A stretch of 64,000 bases of DNA from Pseudomonas sp. PDM14 (GTDB lineage Bacteria; Pseudomonadota; Gammaproteobacteria; Pseudomonadales; Pseudomonadaceae). Made by a program: the position numbers and the translations under genes. The DNA lies in the NCBI RefSeq assembly GCF_014851905.1, contig NZ_JACVAQ010000001.1, positions 1,550,001 through 1,614,000 of the forward strand, read 5' to 3'. The notes beneath the pieces are model-generated. The model made no database searches. It was not told where the DNA came from and was given only the letters and a program-made list of their open reading frames with translations. Shown one piece after another: positions 37,782 through 46,367 of this stretch (within the stretch, counting starts at the first letter, position 1; every line of letters starts with the position of its first letter).

Positions 37782-38938
37782 GTGTTATCGGGTTCTGGCT
37801 GCTGGCGCTGGCGCTCTACGCGCTGGTCGCGATCGGCGGTGGCCGGCGACTGATCCCTATCGTCGGCCAGTTGCTGGTCGCCAGCCTGGCGATACCGGCC
37901 CTGCTGCTGTTCTGGGTCGAGCCGCACTGGCAGCTCGGCGCCCAGGACCTGCTCGCGCCGGAATGGCTGAACCTGGCTTACGGCCTGTGCTTCGCCCTGC
38001 TGCTGGGCTACATCCTCAGTGACGTGATCGACCTGGACGTCAGCGCCGCCAGCCTGAAAATCGCCGTGCCCAGCTTCCTCGTGCCGATGCTCGCCGGCCT
38101 TGCCTGTGCGGCCTGGCTGCTACCCGGCGAACCCAACTGGCTGAGCGCGGTGGGCATCGGCCTGCTGTTTTCCATCACCGCGATCCCGGTGCTGTACCTG
38201 TTCCTGCAGAGCATCGGCTACCCGCCCGCGGCGACCAAACGCCTGCTGCACGCGGCGATTCTCATGGACTTCATGTGCTGGAGCCTGTTCGGCCTGGCCC
38301 AGGGCAGCAGCCATCCGGCCGCCCTGCTCTGGCCGCTGCTGGCCGCCGCCCTGCCGCTGGTGCTGCACAAGGTGCTGCGCCTGCGCCACGGCCTGTTCTA
38401 CAGCCTGCCGTTCTTCGCCCTGATGCTGCTGTTCCAGCAACTCAAGCTCAACGCCCTGGTCTTCGGCATCGCCTACATGCTGTGCCTGGCCTGGCTCGGC
38501 CAGCCGTTCCGCCTGCCGCTGCCGGAACGTCACTGGAAGCTGCTGCTGAACGGCCTGGCCGTGCCGTTGATCCTCACCTGCGGCGTGCTGCGCGTGGATT
38601 TCCACGGCGTTGGCGAGCAGTACTCCTGGATCTACCTCGGCGCCCTGCTGGTGCTGCCGGTGGTGAGCAAGGTGGTCGGCAGCTGGCTCGGCCTGCACTG
38701 GGCCGACCCGACGGCCTCGGCGAAGATCAAGTGGCAGGAAAGCGTGCTGCTGAACATTCGCGGGCTGACCGAAATCGTCTTCCTCAACCTGCTCCTGCAA
38801 TTGCAGCTGATCGATTCACTGGTGTATTTCAGCCTGCTGCTGATGAGCCTGTTCTCCACACTGCTGCCGGCCCTGCTCGGCACCCGTCCGTCTACCACTG
38901 CCATTAACGAGGCCAGAAGCCGCTATGAAGTCTCTTGA
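37778..38938 (+). CDS. CPA2-type cation/proton antiporter-like membrane protein inside the pigment operon
   Basis: The 386-residue protein has 11-12 hydrophobic segments and reads like a Na+/H+ exchanger of the CPA2 (NapA/KefB) kind. GLLFSITAIPVLYLFLQSIG corresponds to TM4. HAAILMDFMCWSLFGLA gives a single acidic residue D164 at the ion-binding position, and LLNIRGLTEIVFLNLLLQLQ matches the usual RGL block. No TrkA domain follows. It overlaps the MMPL gene (4 bases) and the flavin-enzyme gene (14 bases), so it is translated with the pathway. I know of no established role for such a protein in aryl polyene synthesis. Confidence 0.8.
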   Translation: MSVIGFWLLALALYALVAIGGGRRLIPIVGQLLVASLAIPALLLFWVEPHWQLGAQDLLAPEWLNLAYGLCFALLLGYILSDVIDLDVSAASLKIAVPSFLVPMLAGLACAAWLLPGEPNWLSAVGIGLLFSITAIPVLYLFLQSIGYPPAATKRLLHAAILMDFMCWSLFGLAQGSSHPAALLWPLLAAALPLVLHKVLRLRHGLFYSLPFFALMLLFQQLKLNALVFGIAYMLCLAWLGQPFRLPLPERHWKLLLNGLAVPLILTCGVLRVDFHGVGEQYSWIYLGALLVLPVVSKVVGSWLGLHWADPTASAKIKWQESVLLNIRGLTEIVFLNLLLQLQLIDSLVYFSLLLMSLFSTLLPALLGTRPSTTAINEARSRYEVS

Positions 38939-40169
38939 AGTCGAACAACGTCAGGTCGTGGTGATTGGTGCCGGCCCGTCGGGCGCCATCGCGTCTGCGC
39001 TGCTCAAGCGCAACGGACACGATGTGCTGGTCCTCGAGCGCCAGCGCTTCCCGCGCTTCTCCATCGGCGAGAGCCTGCTGTCGCACTGTCTGGACTTCGT
39101 CGAGGAAGCCGGGATGCTCGAAGCGGTCCAGGCCGCCGGCTTCCAGACCAAGCACGGCGCAGCCTTCGCCTCGGGCGAGCGCTACACCGAATTCGATTTC
39201 CGCGACAAGTTCACCGCTGGCAAGGGCTCGACCTACCAGGTGCAGCGCGCGCACTTCGACCAGGTGCTGGCCGATGAAGCCGCCCGCCAGGGCGTGGAAG
39301 TACGCTACGAGGAGGAGATCTTCGCCGCCGACTTCAGCGCCGCGCGCCCGCGCCTGAGCGTACGTCGCCTGGCCGATGGCCACGAATACCAGGTCGAGTG
39401 CGGCTTCGTCCTCGACGGCAGCGGCTACGGTCGCGTGCTGCCGCGCCTGCTCGACCTCGAGCTGCCGTCGGACTTCCCGGTGCGCCGCGCGGTGTTCACC
39501 CACATCGAGGACCGTATCGATCACCCGGCGTTCGACCGCGAGAAAATCCTCATCACCACCCACCCCGAGATGCGCGACGTGTGGTTCTGGACGATTCCGT
39601 TCAGCAATGGCCGCTGCTCGCTGGGTGTGGTCGCCGACGCCAAGCGTTACCAAGGCCGCGACGTCGACCTGGAAGCCTGCCTCAAGCAATTCGTCGCCGA
39701 GGCGCCATCGCTCGCCCGGGTGCTGGAAAACGCCGTGTGGGACACCCCGGTACGCGAGATCAACGGCTACTCGGCCAACGTCAAGGCGCTGCAAGGCCCG
39801 GGCTTCGCCCTGCTCGGCAACGCTGCGGAATTCCTCGACCCGGTGTTCAGCTCCGGCGTGACCATCGCCATGCGCTCGGCGAGCATGGCCGCCGGCCTGC
39901 TGCACCGCCAGCTCAGCGGCGAGGCGGTGGACTGGGAGAACGAGTTCGCCATCCCGCTCAAGCGCGGCGTGGACACCTTCCGCGTCTACGTCGAAGGCTG
40001 GTACGACGGCTCCTTCCAGGACGTCATCTATTACGAGAAGGCTTCGGACGACATCCGCCGCATGATCTGCTCGATCCTCGCCGGTTACGCCTGGGACGAG
40101 AAGAACCCCTATGTGGCCGAGCCGCGCCGCCGCCTGCGCGTGCTCGCCGAACTCTGCGCGCAGGGCTGA
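38925..40169 (+). CDS. FAD-dependent oxidoreductase/halogenase-like enzyme
   Basis: The 414-residue flavoprotein starts with a GxGxxG dinucleotide motif (GAGPSG, 15-20). Both halogenase signatures are visible: WxWxIP as W220-F-W222-T-I224-P225, and FxxPxxSxG as F303, P306, S309, G311. K76 in FQTKHGAAF sits where the chloramine-type lysine is found in FADH2-dependent halogenases. It may therefore halogenate the aryl ring, as brominated xanthomonadins suggest, or it may be a related flavin oxidase or reductase. It lies between the antiporter-like gene and the methyltransferase. Confidence 0.85.
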   Translation: MKSLEVEQRQVVVIGAGPSGAIASALLKRNGHDVLVLERQRFPRFSIGESLLSHCLDFVEEAGMLEAVQAAGFQTKHGAAFASGERYTEFDFRDKFTAGKGSTYQVQRAHFDQVLADEAARQGVEVRYEEEIFAADFSAARPRLSVRRLADGHEYQVECGFVLDGSGYGRVLPRLLDLELPSDFPVRRAVFTHIEDRIDHPAFDREKILITTHPEMRDVWFWTIPFSNGRCSLGVVADAKRYQGRDVDLEACLKQFVAEAPSLARVLENAVWDTPVREINGYSANVKALQGPGFALLGNAAEFLDPVFSSGVTIAMRSASMAAGLLHRQLSGEAVDWENEFAIPLKRGVDTFRVYVEGWYDGSFQDVIYYEKASDDIRRMICSILAGYAWDEKNPYVAEPRRRLRVLAELCAQG

Positions 40170-40178
40170 GGAGAACCG

Positions 40179-40910
40179 ATGAAGCACGCCGCCAGCACCT
40201 ACGTCGAGGAAACCGGGTTCGGTTTCTGGTTCCTGCAGAGCCATGTCTGGCAGCACCATGTGCTGCGCGTGGCGATCAACGACCTGGTCGGCCTGATCGA
40301 CACGCCGCTGCCGCAGGCGCCAGTGCTGCTGGATGCCGGCTGCGGCCAGGGCAAATCCTTCGGCCTGCTCGCCGGTGCGCTCCAGCCGGCGCGGATGATC
40401 GGCCTGGATGCCGACCCGCACAGCCTCGACTGCTCGCGCGCCGAGGCCGAGCGCCTGGGCCTGGAGGTGCAACTGATCGCCAGCGACTGCGCGGCCATCG
40501 ACCTGCCTGACGCCTGCGTCGACATCCTGTTCTGCCACCAGACTTTCCATCACCTGGTCGAGCAGGAACAGGCGCTGGCCGAGTTCTGGCGCGTGCTCAA
40601 GCCGGGCGGCCTGCTGCTGTTCGCCGAGTCGACCAAGTTCTACATCGACACCTGGGTGATCCGCTGGCTGTTCCGCCACCCGATGGAGGTGCAGAAGAGC
40701 GCCGACGAATACCTGGCGATGCTGCGCGACCAGGGCTTCGCGTTCGGCGAACGCAACGTCTCCTACCCGTACCTGTGGTGGAGCCGCTCCAAGGATTTCG
40801 GCCTGCTCGAACGCTGGGGTATCTGCAAGGCCAAGCCGGTCGGCCAGCGTGACGAAACCCTGGTCAACGCCGCGGTGCGCAAACCCCTCGACAGCGAGCA
40901 GGGCGCCTGA
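40179..40910 (+). CDS. SAM-dependent class I methyltransferase of the aryl polyene cluster
   Basis: The 243-residue protein has the Rossmann SAM motif VLLDAGCGQGKSFGLLAG and motif II region MIGLDADPHSLDCSRAEAE. Post-motif LKPGGLLLFAESTKFY is typical of small-molecule methyltransferases. It would methylate the aryl hydroxyl group or the carboxyl end of the polyene. GAGGAGAACCG before the ATG is a good ribosome site. Stop and next start overlap (TGATG). Confidence 0.88.
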   Translation: MKHAASTYVEETGFGFWFLQSHVWQHHVLRVAINDLVGLIDTPLPQAPVLLDAGCGQGKSFGLLAGALQPARMIGLDADPHSLDCSRAEAERLGLEVQLIASDCAAIDLPDACVDILFCHQTFHHLVEQEQALAEFWRVLKPGGLLLFAESTKFYIDTWVIRWLFRHPMEVQKSADEYLAMLRDQGFAFGERNVSYPYLWWSRSKDFGLLERWGICKAKPVGQRDETLVNAAVRKPLDSEQGA

Positions 40911-41407
40911 TGCGTCATACCTGGTTGCTGGCCCTGTGCCTGCTGCTCGGCGCCTGCGCCACGCACACGCCAGTGCCCGAACGGGCGCCGCAACTGGTCG
41001 CGGCGCTGCCGCTGTCGCTGCATATCCAGCGCGAGCAGGCAGGCGAGCAGCGCGACTGGCTGCTGGTGCTGCAGGCCGAGGGGGACGCGCTGCGCTGGTC
41101 GCTGCTCGATCCGCTGGGCATGCCGCTGGCGCGCCAGCTGCTGCTGGACGGTGCCTGGCACAACGACGGCCTGCTGCCACCCAACGCCGAGGCGCGCGAG
41201 CTGTTCGCCGCCCTGCTGTTCGCCCTGACGCCAGCCGAATCGCTCTCCAGCACATATCCGGCAGGCAGCTGGCAACTTGCCGCTGATCGGCGCCAGTTCG
41301 TTCCACAGTGGCGCATCGACTATCGTGCCCCGCTGAATTTCACCCTGTACACCGTGGCAGGCCCGAGCTATCGGGTCACCACCCTGACGTCGCCAGAAGG
41401 CTCCTGA
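40910..41407 (+). CDS. DUF3261 lipoprotein of the aryl polyene cluster
   Basis: The 165-residue protein carries a lipobox (LGAC, C16) after MRHTWLLALCLL. The mature part contains LSLHIQREQAGEQRDWLLVLQ and FALTPAESLSSTYPAG, as in DUF3261 proteins located before the ketosynthase genes in aryl polyene operons (ApeN position). A LolB-like acceptor role at the outer membrane is a reasonable inference from its pairing with the LolA-like protein. Confidence 0.85.
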   Translation: MRHTWLLALCLLLGACATHTPVPERAPQLVAALPLSLHIQREQAGEQRDWLLVLQAEGDALRWSLLDPLGMPLARQLLLDGAWHNDGLLPPNAEARELFAALLFALTPAESLSSTYPAGSWQLAADRRQFVPQWRIDYRAPLNFTLYTVAGPSYRVTTLTSPEGS

Positions 41408-42594
41408 TGCCCAGTTACCTCAACGCACTCGGTCTGCTCTGCGCCCTCGGTGAAGGCAAGCAGGCGGTGGCCGATGCCCTGTTCGCCGGCGATGCCTCGG
41501 GCATGCGCGCCGAGCCCGGCTGGGTCAGCGAACGCGACCTCACCGTCGGCGCGGTACGCGGCGAACTGCCGGCCCTGCCAAGCGGCATGAGCCAGCCACC
41601 AAGCCGCAACAATCAATTGCTGCTGGCCGCCGCCCTGCAGATCGAGCCGCAGATCCGCGCCGCCATCGCCCGCTACGGCGCCGAGCGCGTCGCCGTGGTG
41701 CTCGGCACCAGCACCTCGGGCATCGACGAGGCCAGCCAGAGCATCGCCAGCTACATCCACGAGGGCGAACTGCCGGCGCACTATCACTACGCGCAGCAGG
41801 AACTCGGCGCGCCGGCCAGCTTCCTCGCCGACTGGCTGGGCCTGTGCGGCCCGGTGTACAGCATCTCCACCGCCTGCACCTCCAGCGCCCGCGCGCTGCT
41901 CAGCGCCCATCGTCTGCTGCAGCAGGGCATCTGCGACGTGGTCCTGTGCGGCGGCGTGGACAGCCTGTGCCGCCTGACCCTCAACGGCTTCTCGGCGCTG
42001 GAGGCGATTTCCGCCGAGCGCTGCAACCCGTTCTCGGTGAACCGCCACGGCATCAACATCGGCGAAGGCGCGGCCCTGTTCGTGATGAGCAGAGAGCCGT
42101 CAGCGATTGCCTTCTTCGGCGGCGGCGCCAGCTCCGACGCGCACCATATCTCCGCGCCCGAGCCAAGCGGTGTCGGCGCCCAGGCGGCGATGCGCAAGGC
42201 CCTGGCCAGCGCCGGGGTGAGTGCCGAGGACATCGACTACCTCAACCTGCACGGCACCGCGACCACGCACAACGACGCCATGGAAAGCCAGGCCACCGCG
42301 GCCGTGTTCCCCCACGGCGTGGCCTGCTCGTCGAGCAAGCCGCTGACCGGCCACACCCTCGGCGCCGCCGGGGCGCTGGAGGCGGCGTTCTGCTGGCTGA
42401 GCCTGAGCCCATACAACCGCGACAACCTGCTGCCGCCGCACCTGTGGGACGGCCAGGCCGACCCAGCTGCCCCCACGCTGCGCCTGGTCACACCCGGTCA
42501 AACACTGCAACGCACGGCGGGCCGTCGGCTGATGAGCAACTCCTTCGCCTTCGGCGGCAGCAACATAAGCCTGATCCTGGGAGACCAGCCATGA
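41407..42594 (+). CDS. apeO: Beta-ketoacyl-ACP synthase (ApeO type)
   Basis: The 395-residue thiolase-fold condensing enzyme has the nucleophile C157 in SISTACTSSARAL and the histidines in HGTATTHNDAMES and SKPLTGHTLGAAG, so the C-H-H triad is complete. It would extend the polyene using malonyl-ACP, probably as a heterodimer with the cysteine-less partner encoded at 26992. It begins the terminal block of four core genes (synthase, dehydratase, reductase, synthase) in the same order as apeO-apeP-apeQ-apeR of E. coli. Confidence 0.92.
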   Translation: MPSYLNALGLLCALGEGKQAVADALFAGDASGMRAEPGWVSERDLTVGAVRGELPALPSGMSQPPSRNNQLLLAAALQIEPQIRAAIARYGAERVAVVLGTSTSGIDEASQSIASYIHEGELPAHYHYAQQELGAPASFLADWLGLCGPVYSISTACTSSARALLSAHRLLQQGICDVVLCGGVDSLCRLTLNGFSALEAISAERCNPFSVNRHGINIGEGAALFVMSREPSAIAFFGGGASSDAHHISAPEPSGVGAQAAMRKALASAGVSAEDIDYLNLHGTATTHNDAMESQATAAVFPHGVACSSSKPLTGHTLGAAGALEAAFCWLSLSPYNRDNLLPPHLWDGQADPAAPTLRLVTPGQTLQRTAGRRLMSNSFAFGGSNISLILGDQP

Positions 42595-43043
42595 GCCGCT
42601 GGCCGATTGCCGAGCTGATCCCCCATGCCGCCGACATGATCCTCATCGACGAGGTCGTGCGCTTCGGCGACGAGGACGTCGAGACCCGCCTCCTCGTACG
42701 CCCCGGCGGCCTGTTCAGCCGCGCCGATGGCAGCCTGCCGGCGTGGGTCGGTATCGAGCTGATGGCGCAGAGCGTGGCCGCCTACGCCGGCTGCCAGGCG
42801 CGCCAGGCCGGCGCGCCGGTGGAGCTGGGCTTTCTCCTTGGCACGCGTAATTTCCAGTGCAACGTCGAACATTTTCCCGCCGGCGTCGAACTGCAGATCA
42901 AGGCCGTGCGCTCGTTGCAGGACGACAACGGCATGGGCGTGTTCGAATGCCAGCTGACCGGCCCCGGCATCGAAGCCTTCGCCCGCCTCAACGTTTTCCG
43001 TCCGCCCCAGGTGGCCAGCTATCTACAGGAACCCGCCGTATGA
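42591..43043 (+). CDS. apeP: Hotdog-fold 3-hydroxyacyl-ACP dehydratase (ApeP type)
   Basis: The 150-residue protein has the pattern of the FabA/FabZ-like thioester dehydratases used in aryl polyene and xanthomonadin synthesis: LIPHAADMILIDEVVRFGDE at the start, then SLPAWVGIELMAQSVAAYAG. It would remove water after each ketoreduction to give the conjugated double bonds. Another dehydratase domain is present in the ligase fusion at 29560. Both ends overlap neighbours by 4 bases. Confidence 0.9.
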   Translation: MSRWPIAELIPHAADMILIDEVVRFGDEDVETRLLVRPGGLFSRADGSLPAWVGIELMAQSVAAYAGCQARQAGAPVELGFLLGTRNFQCNVEHFPAGVELQIKAVRSLQDDNGMGVFECQLTGPGIEAFARLNVFRPPQVASYLQEPAV

Positions 43044-43768
43044 GTGACCCGATTCTGGTAACCGGCTCCAGCCGTGGCATCGGCCGCGCCATTGCCCTGC
43101 GTCTGGCGCGTGCCGGTTTCGACCTGGTGCTGCACTGCCGCTCGCGCCGCGACGAGGCCGAAGCGGTGCAGGCCGAAATACTCGCCCTCGGCCAGCAGGC
43201 GCGCATCCTGCAGTTCGACGTCTCCGACCGCGCCGCCTGCCGGGAGATTCTCGAAGCCGACATCGAGCAGCATGGCGCCTACTACGGCGTGGTGTGCAAT
43301 GCCGGCCTGACCCGTGACGGTGCTTTCCCGGCGCTGACCGAAGACGACTGGGACCAGGTGCTGCGCACCAACCTCGACGGTTTCTACAATGTCCTGCACC
43401 CGTTGAGCATGCCGATGATCCGCCGCCGCAAGCCAGGGCGTATCGTCTGCATCACCTCGGTGTCGGGGCTGATCGGCAACCGCGGCCAGGTCAACTACAG
43501 CGCCTCCAAGGCCGGCGTGATCGGCGCGGCCAAGGCCCTGGCCATCGAGCTGGGCAAGCGCAAGATCACGGTCAACTGCGTGGCCCCCGGGCTGATCGAT
43601 ACCGACATGCTCAATGAGCACGTGCCGCTGGAAGAAATCCTCAAGATGATCCCGGCCGCGCGCATGGGCACTCCCGAGGAAGTGGCCGGGGCGGTGAATT
43701 TCCTGATGTCCGAGGAGGCCGGGTACATCACCCGCCAGGTCCTCGCCGTGAATGGTGGGTTGTGCTGA
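43040..43768 (+). CDS. apeQ: 3-oxoacyl-ACP reductase (ApeQ/FabG type)
   Basis: The 242-residue short-chain dehydrogenase has TGSSRGIG (NADPH-binding TGxxxGxG), the N-A-G block VCNAGLTRDGAF, and the catalytic Ser-Tyr-Lys as ITSVSGLIGNRGQVNYSASK. It would reduce the beta-keto group in each elongation cycle. ATG 43040 overlaps the dehydratase stop (ATGA), and its own TGA overlaps the next ATG. Confidence 0.93.
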   Translation: MSDPILVTGSSRGIGRAIALRLARAGFDLVLHCRSRRDEAEAVQAEILALGQQARILQFDVSDRAACREILEADIEQHGAYYGVVCNAGLTRDGAFPALTEDDWDQVLRTNLDGFYNVLHPLSMPMIRRRKPGRIVCITSVSGLIGNRGQVNYSASKAGVIGAAKALAIELGKRKITVNCVAPGLIDTDMLNEHVPLEEILKMIPAARMGTPEEVAGAVNFLMSEEAGYITRQVLAVNGGLC

Positions 43769-45003
43769 TGAACGGGTTGAAACGCGTCGTGGTCACCGGC
43801 ATGGCCGGTGTGACTTCCCTGGGCAGTGACTGGCCGACCATCGAGGCGAACTTCCGCGCCGGCAAGAGCGGTATCCGCCGCATGGACGAGTGGGACCGCT
43901 TCACCGAGCTGAACACCCGCCTGGGCGGCCCGGTGGACGACTTCGTCACGCCCAAGCACTGGAACCGCAAGCAGACTCGCAGCATGGGACGCGTGTCCAA
44001 GCTCGCCGTGTACGCCGCCGAGCGCGCGCTGGAACATGCCGGCCTGCTCGGCGACGAGTCGATCAAGGACGGGCGCATGGGCGTCGCCTGTGGCTCCTCC
44101 ACCGGCAGCACCGAGGAGATCAAGGCGTTCGGCAACATGCTGCTGAACTCGGTGGCCGACGGCCTCAACGCCAACTCCTACATCCGCATGATGCCGCACA
44201 CCACCGCGGCCAATATCAGCATCTTCTTCGGCCTCAAGGGCCGCCTGATCCCCACCTCCAGCGCCTGCACCAGCGGCAGCCAGGGCATCGGCTACGCCTA
44301 CGAGGCGATCAAGTTCGGCCGCCTGAAGATGATGCTCGCCGGCGGCGCCGAAGAACTCTGCCCGACCGAGGCCATGGTGTTCGACGCGCTCTACGCCACC
44401 AGCCTGAAGAACGACGCCCCGCACACCTCGCCACGTCCCTACGACAGCGGTCGCGACGGCCTGGTGATCGGTGAAGGTGCCGGCATCCTGGTGCTCGAAG
44501 AACTGGAGCACGCCCTGGCGCGCGGCGCGACCATCTACGCCGAGATCGTCGGCTTCGGCTGCAACGCCGACGGCCAGCACGCGACCAAGCCGGAACAGGC
44601 AACCATGCGCGGCGCGATGGAACTGGCGCTGGAAGACGCGGGTCTGAGCCCCGAGGTGATCGGTTACGTCAACGGTCACGGCACCGCCACCGAGCAGGGT
44701 GACGTGGCCGAAAGCCTGGCCACCAGCAGCCTGTTCGGGCCGCGTATGCCGATCAGCTCGCAGAAGAGCTTCCTCGGTCACACCCTGGGCGCCTGCGGTG
44801 CACTGGAGTCCTGGTTCAGCATCGAGATGATGAATGCCGACAGCTACGTGCACACGCTCAACCTCGACGACCTCGACCCGGCCTGTGGCGAACTGGATTA
44901 CCTGCGCGGCGAGTTCCGGCAGATGCGCAATGACTACGTGATGAACAACAATTTCGCCTTCGGTGGGGTCAACACCTCACTGATCTTCAAGCGCTGGACC
45001 TGA
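43768..45003 (+). CDS. apeR: Beta-ketoacyl-ACP synthase (ApeR/FabF-like)
   Basis: The 411-residue condensing enzyme has nucleophile C167 in TSSACTSGSQGIGY, and active-site histidines in NGHGTATEQGD and FLGHTLGACGAL. It is the second complete ketosynthase of the cluster and in the E. coli system is proposed to start chain building. Text such as TPKHWNRKQTRSMGRVSKLA is closer to FabF/FabB than the first synthase. It ends the core block. A 21-bp gap with AGGGAG follows before a lipoprotein gene. Confidence 0.93.
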   Translation: MNGLKRVVVTGMAGVTSLGSDWPTIEANFRAGKSGIRRMDEWDRFTELNTRLGGPVDDFVTPKHWNRKQTRSMGRVSKLAVYAAERALEHAGLLGDESIKDGRMGVACGSSTGSTEEIKAFGNMLLNSVADGLNANSYIRMMPHTTAANISIFFGLKGRLIPTSSACTSGSQGIGYAYEAIKFGRLKMMLAGGAEELCPTEAMVFDALYATSLKNDAPHTSPRPYDSGRDGLVIGEGAGILVLEELEHALARGATIYAEIVGFGCNADGQHATKPEQATMRGAMELALEDAGLSPEVIGYVNGHGTATEQGDVAESLATSSLFGPRMPISSQKSFLGHTLGACGALESWFSIEMMNADSYVHTLNLDDLDPACGELDYLRGEFRQMRNDYVMNNNFAFGGVNTSLIFKRWT

Positions 45004-45024
45004 ACCGACGACAGGGAGTCGTGC

Positions 45025-45456
45025 ATGACCCGTTTCATCAAACTCGCTTTTTTCACCCTGGCCCTCTTCGGCCTGGCCGCCTGCAGCCGTTTGCAGCCGG
45101 TGCAGGTGATCCACCAGCAGGTGCCGCCGGCGGCGCAGGCCCAAGGCGCGCTGAGCGCCAGCGACCTGCGCCCGGCACTGGTCCGCGCACTGGTACGGAG
45201 CAAATGGACCATCGAGCAGGACGAACCCAATCGCCTGCTGGCACGCCTGGATTTTCGCGGCCACAGTGCCTCGATCACCCTCGACTACGTGGCCGAGCGC
45301 TATGACATCCGCTACCGCGACAGCCAGGACCTCGGCTACAAGGACGGCAAGATCCACAAGCGCTATAACGCGCTGGTGAAACGCCTCGATCGGGTGATCC
45401 AGCAGGAGATCCGCATCGCGCAAAACCTCGGACCCAGCAGTACCCCGCAGCAGTAA
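45025..45456 (+). CDS. Small lipoprotein at the end of the aryl polyene operon
   Basis: The 143-residue product has lipobox LAAC (C20) and a mature part with RPALVRALVRSKWTIEQDEP and ASITLDYVAERYDIRYRDS, ending in a basic helical tail and a short PQQ. I do not assign a family. It is one of two small exported proteins after the last ketosynthase gene and before the first strong terminator, so it may be cotranscribed with the pigment genes. Confidence 0.8.
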   Translation: MTRFIKLAFFTLALFGLAACSRLQPVQVIHQQVPPAAQAQGALSASDLRPALVRALVRSKWTIEQDEPNRLLARLDFRGHSASITLDYVAERYDIRYRDSQDLGYKDGKIHKRYNALVKRLDRVIQQEIRIAQNLGPSSTPQQ

Positions 45457-45476
45457 AGCCACTCAAGGAGACGACT

Positions 45477-45914
45477 ATGAAAATGCACCATTGGATCATC
45501 GCCGCGGCTTGCCTCGCCGCACTGCCCAGCGTCAGCCAGGCTCGCGACACCACCCTGTTCCCCGACTTCCAGGCCGCCGTGCAGGAAGCCACCAACGCCG
45601 GCCGCCTGGATGGCAGCGTGAAGTTCTACCTGGCTGGCCAGCCCGCCGGTACGAGCATCGTCAAATCCGGCGTGACCACCAGCCAGAAGACCAATGCCTT
45701 CAACAAGAGTGACGAGGGTGCCTGCAGCTGGGCCCTGCAGTCGGCGCTGATCCGCTTCCAGAACGCGGCCAAGGCTGCCGGCGCCAATGCGGTGGTCAAC
45801 ATCGCCAGCAACTACAAGAACATCGAGCGCAAGGACCCGAAAACCTACGAATGCCACGCCGGCGCCATCATGGCCGGCGTCGCGCTCAAGGGTGATCTGG
45901 CGCGGGTCAAGTAA
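45477..45914 (+). CDS. Small exported protein, often called excinuclease subunit in databases
   Basis: The 145-residue protein has a signal peptide (cleavage near SQARD, about residue 22) and a YbjQ-like mature part: ACSWALQSALIRFQNAAKAA and NAVVNIASNYKNIERKDPKT. Homologues in Pseudomonas often carry the misleading label excinuclease ATPase subunit, but no ATPase motif is present and a periplasmic place is clear. AAGGAG precedes the ATG. It is the last gene before the terminator at 45935. Confidence 0.8.
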   Translation: MKMHHWIIAAACLAALPSVSQARDTTLFPDFQAAVQEATNAGRLDGSVKFYLAGQPAGTSIVKSGVTTSQKTNAFNKSDEGACSWALQSALIRFQNAAKAAGANAVVNIASNYKNIERKDPKTYECHAGAIMAGVALKGDLARVK

Positions 45915-45934
45915 CGCCGCCCAGGCCACACAGC

Positions 45935-45960
45935 AAAACGCCGGCTTGCGCCGGCGTTTT
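45935..45960. terminator. Terminator at the end of the pigment operon
   Basis: AAAACGCCGG and CCGGCGTTTT form a 10-bp perfect stem with a 6-base loop. Ts on one side and As on the other make it bidirectional, serving the operon and convergent ygiW. Confidence 0.9.
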
Positions 45961-45974
45961 CGTTTTCGCGTTCG

Positions 45975-46319
45975 TTACTGCAGGACTTCGACCAGGTCGA
46001 CGTCGATCTCGCGTTTCATCATGCCCTTGTCGACTTCACCGGTCAGCTTGACCTTGGTCTTGTCGTCGAAGGCGACCGGCGGCATGTCTTCATCGTCGAT
46101 CTCGACGGTGATGGTGCCGCTGCTGTCCTTGAATTCGTACTTCTCGTCGCCGAGCTTCTTGATGATGTGGCCTTGCAGCACCACATTGGCGTCATCAACC
46201 GCCTCCTGGGCAGCCGCCACGGTGGTGATGGCCTGAGCACCCGGGCCGGTGTAACCGGCAGCCAGTGCAGCGGTGCTGAACAGCGGAGCGACGAGCAGAG
46301 CGAGGTAGCGAGTTTTCAT
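45975..46319 (-). CDS. YgiW/YdeI-type OB-fold periplasmic stress protein
   Basis: The 114-residue product has a signal peptide (to about ALAAG, residue 21) and the BOF domain: ANVVLQGHIIKKLGDEKYEF, GTITVEIDDEDMPPVAFDD, and KTKVKLTGEVDKGMM. YgiW-like proteins raise tolerance to peroxide, metals and cationic peptides by an unknown mechanism. Upstream DNA holds a threefold CTGAA direct repeat. A terminator separates it from hemE. Confidence 0.9.
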   Translation of the reverse strand: MKTRYLALLVAPLFSTAALAAGYTGPGAQAITTVAAAQEAVDDANVVLQGHIIKKLGDEKYEFKDSSGTITVEIDDEDMPPVAFDDKTKVKLTGEVDKGMMKREIDVDLVEVLQ

Positions 46320-46367
46320 GATTCCGATCCTTGTGGGGTTGGTGTGGAATCAGACTAGCCAACCCAG

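Noticed and set aside
45477..45914. Annotation as excinuclease ABC subunit A
   Set aside because: It is 145 residues long with a signal peptide and no ATP-binding or zinc motifs, so the common database name is not supported.
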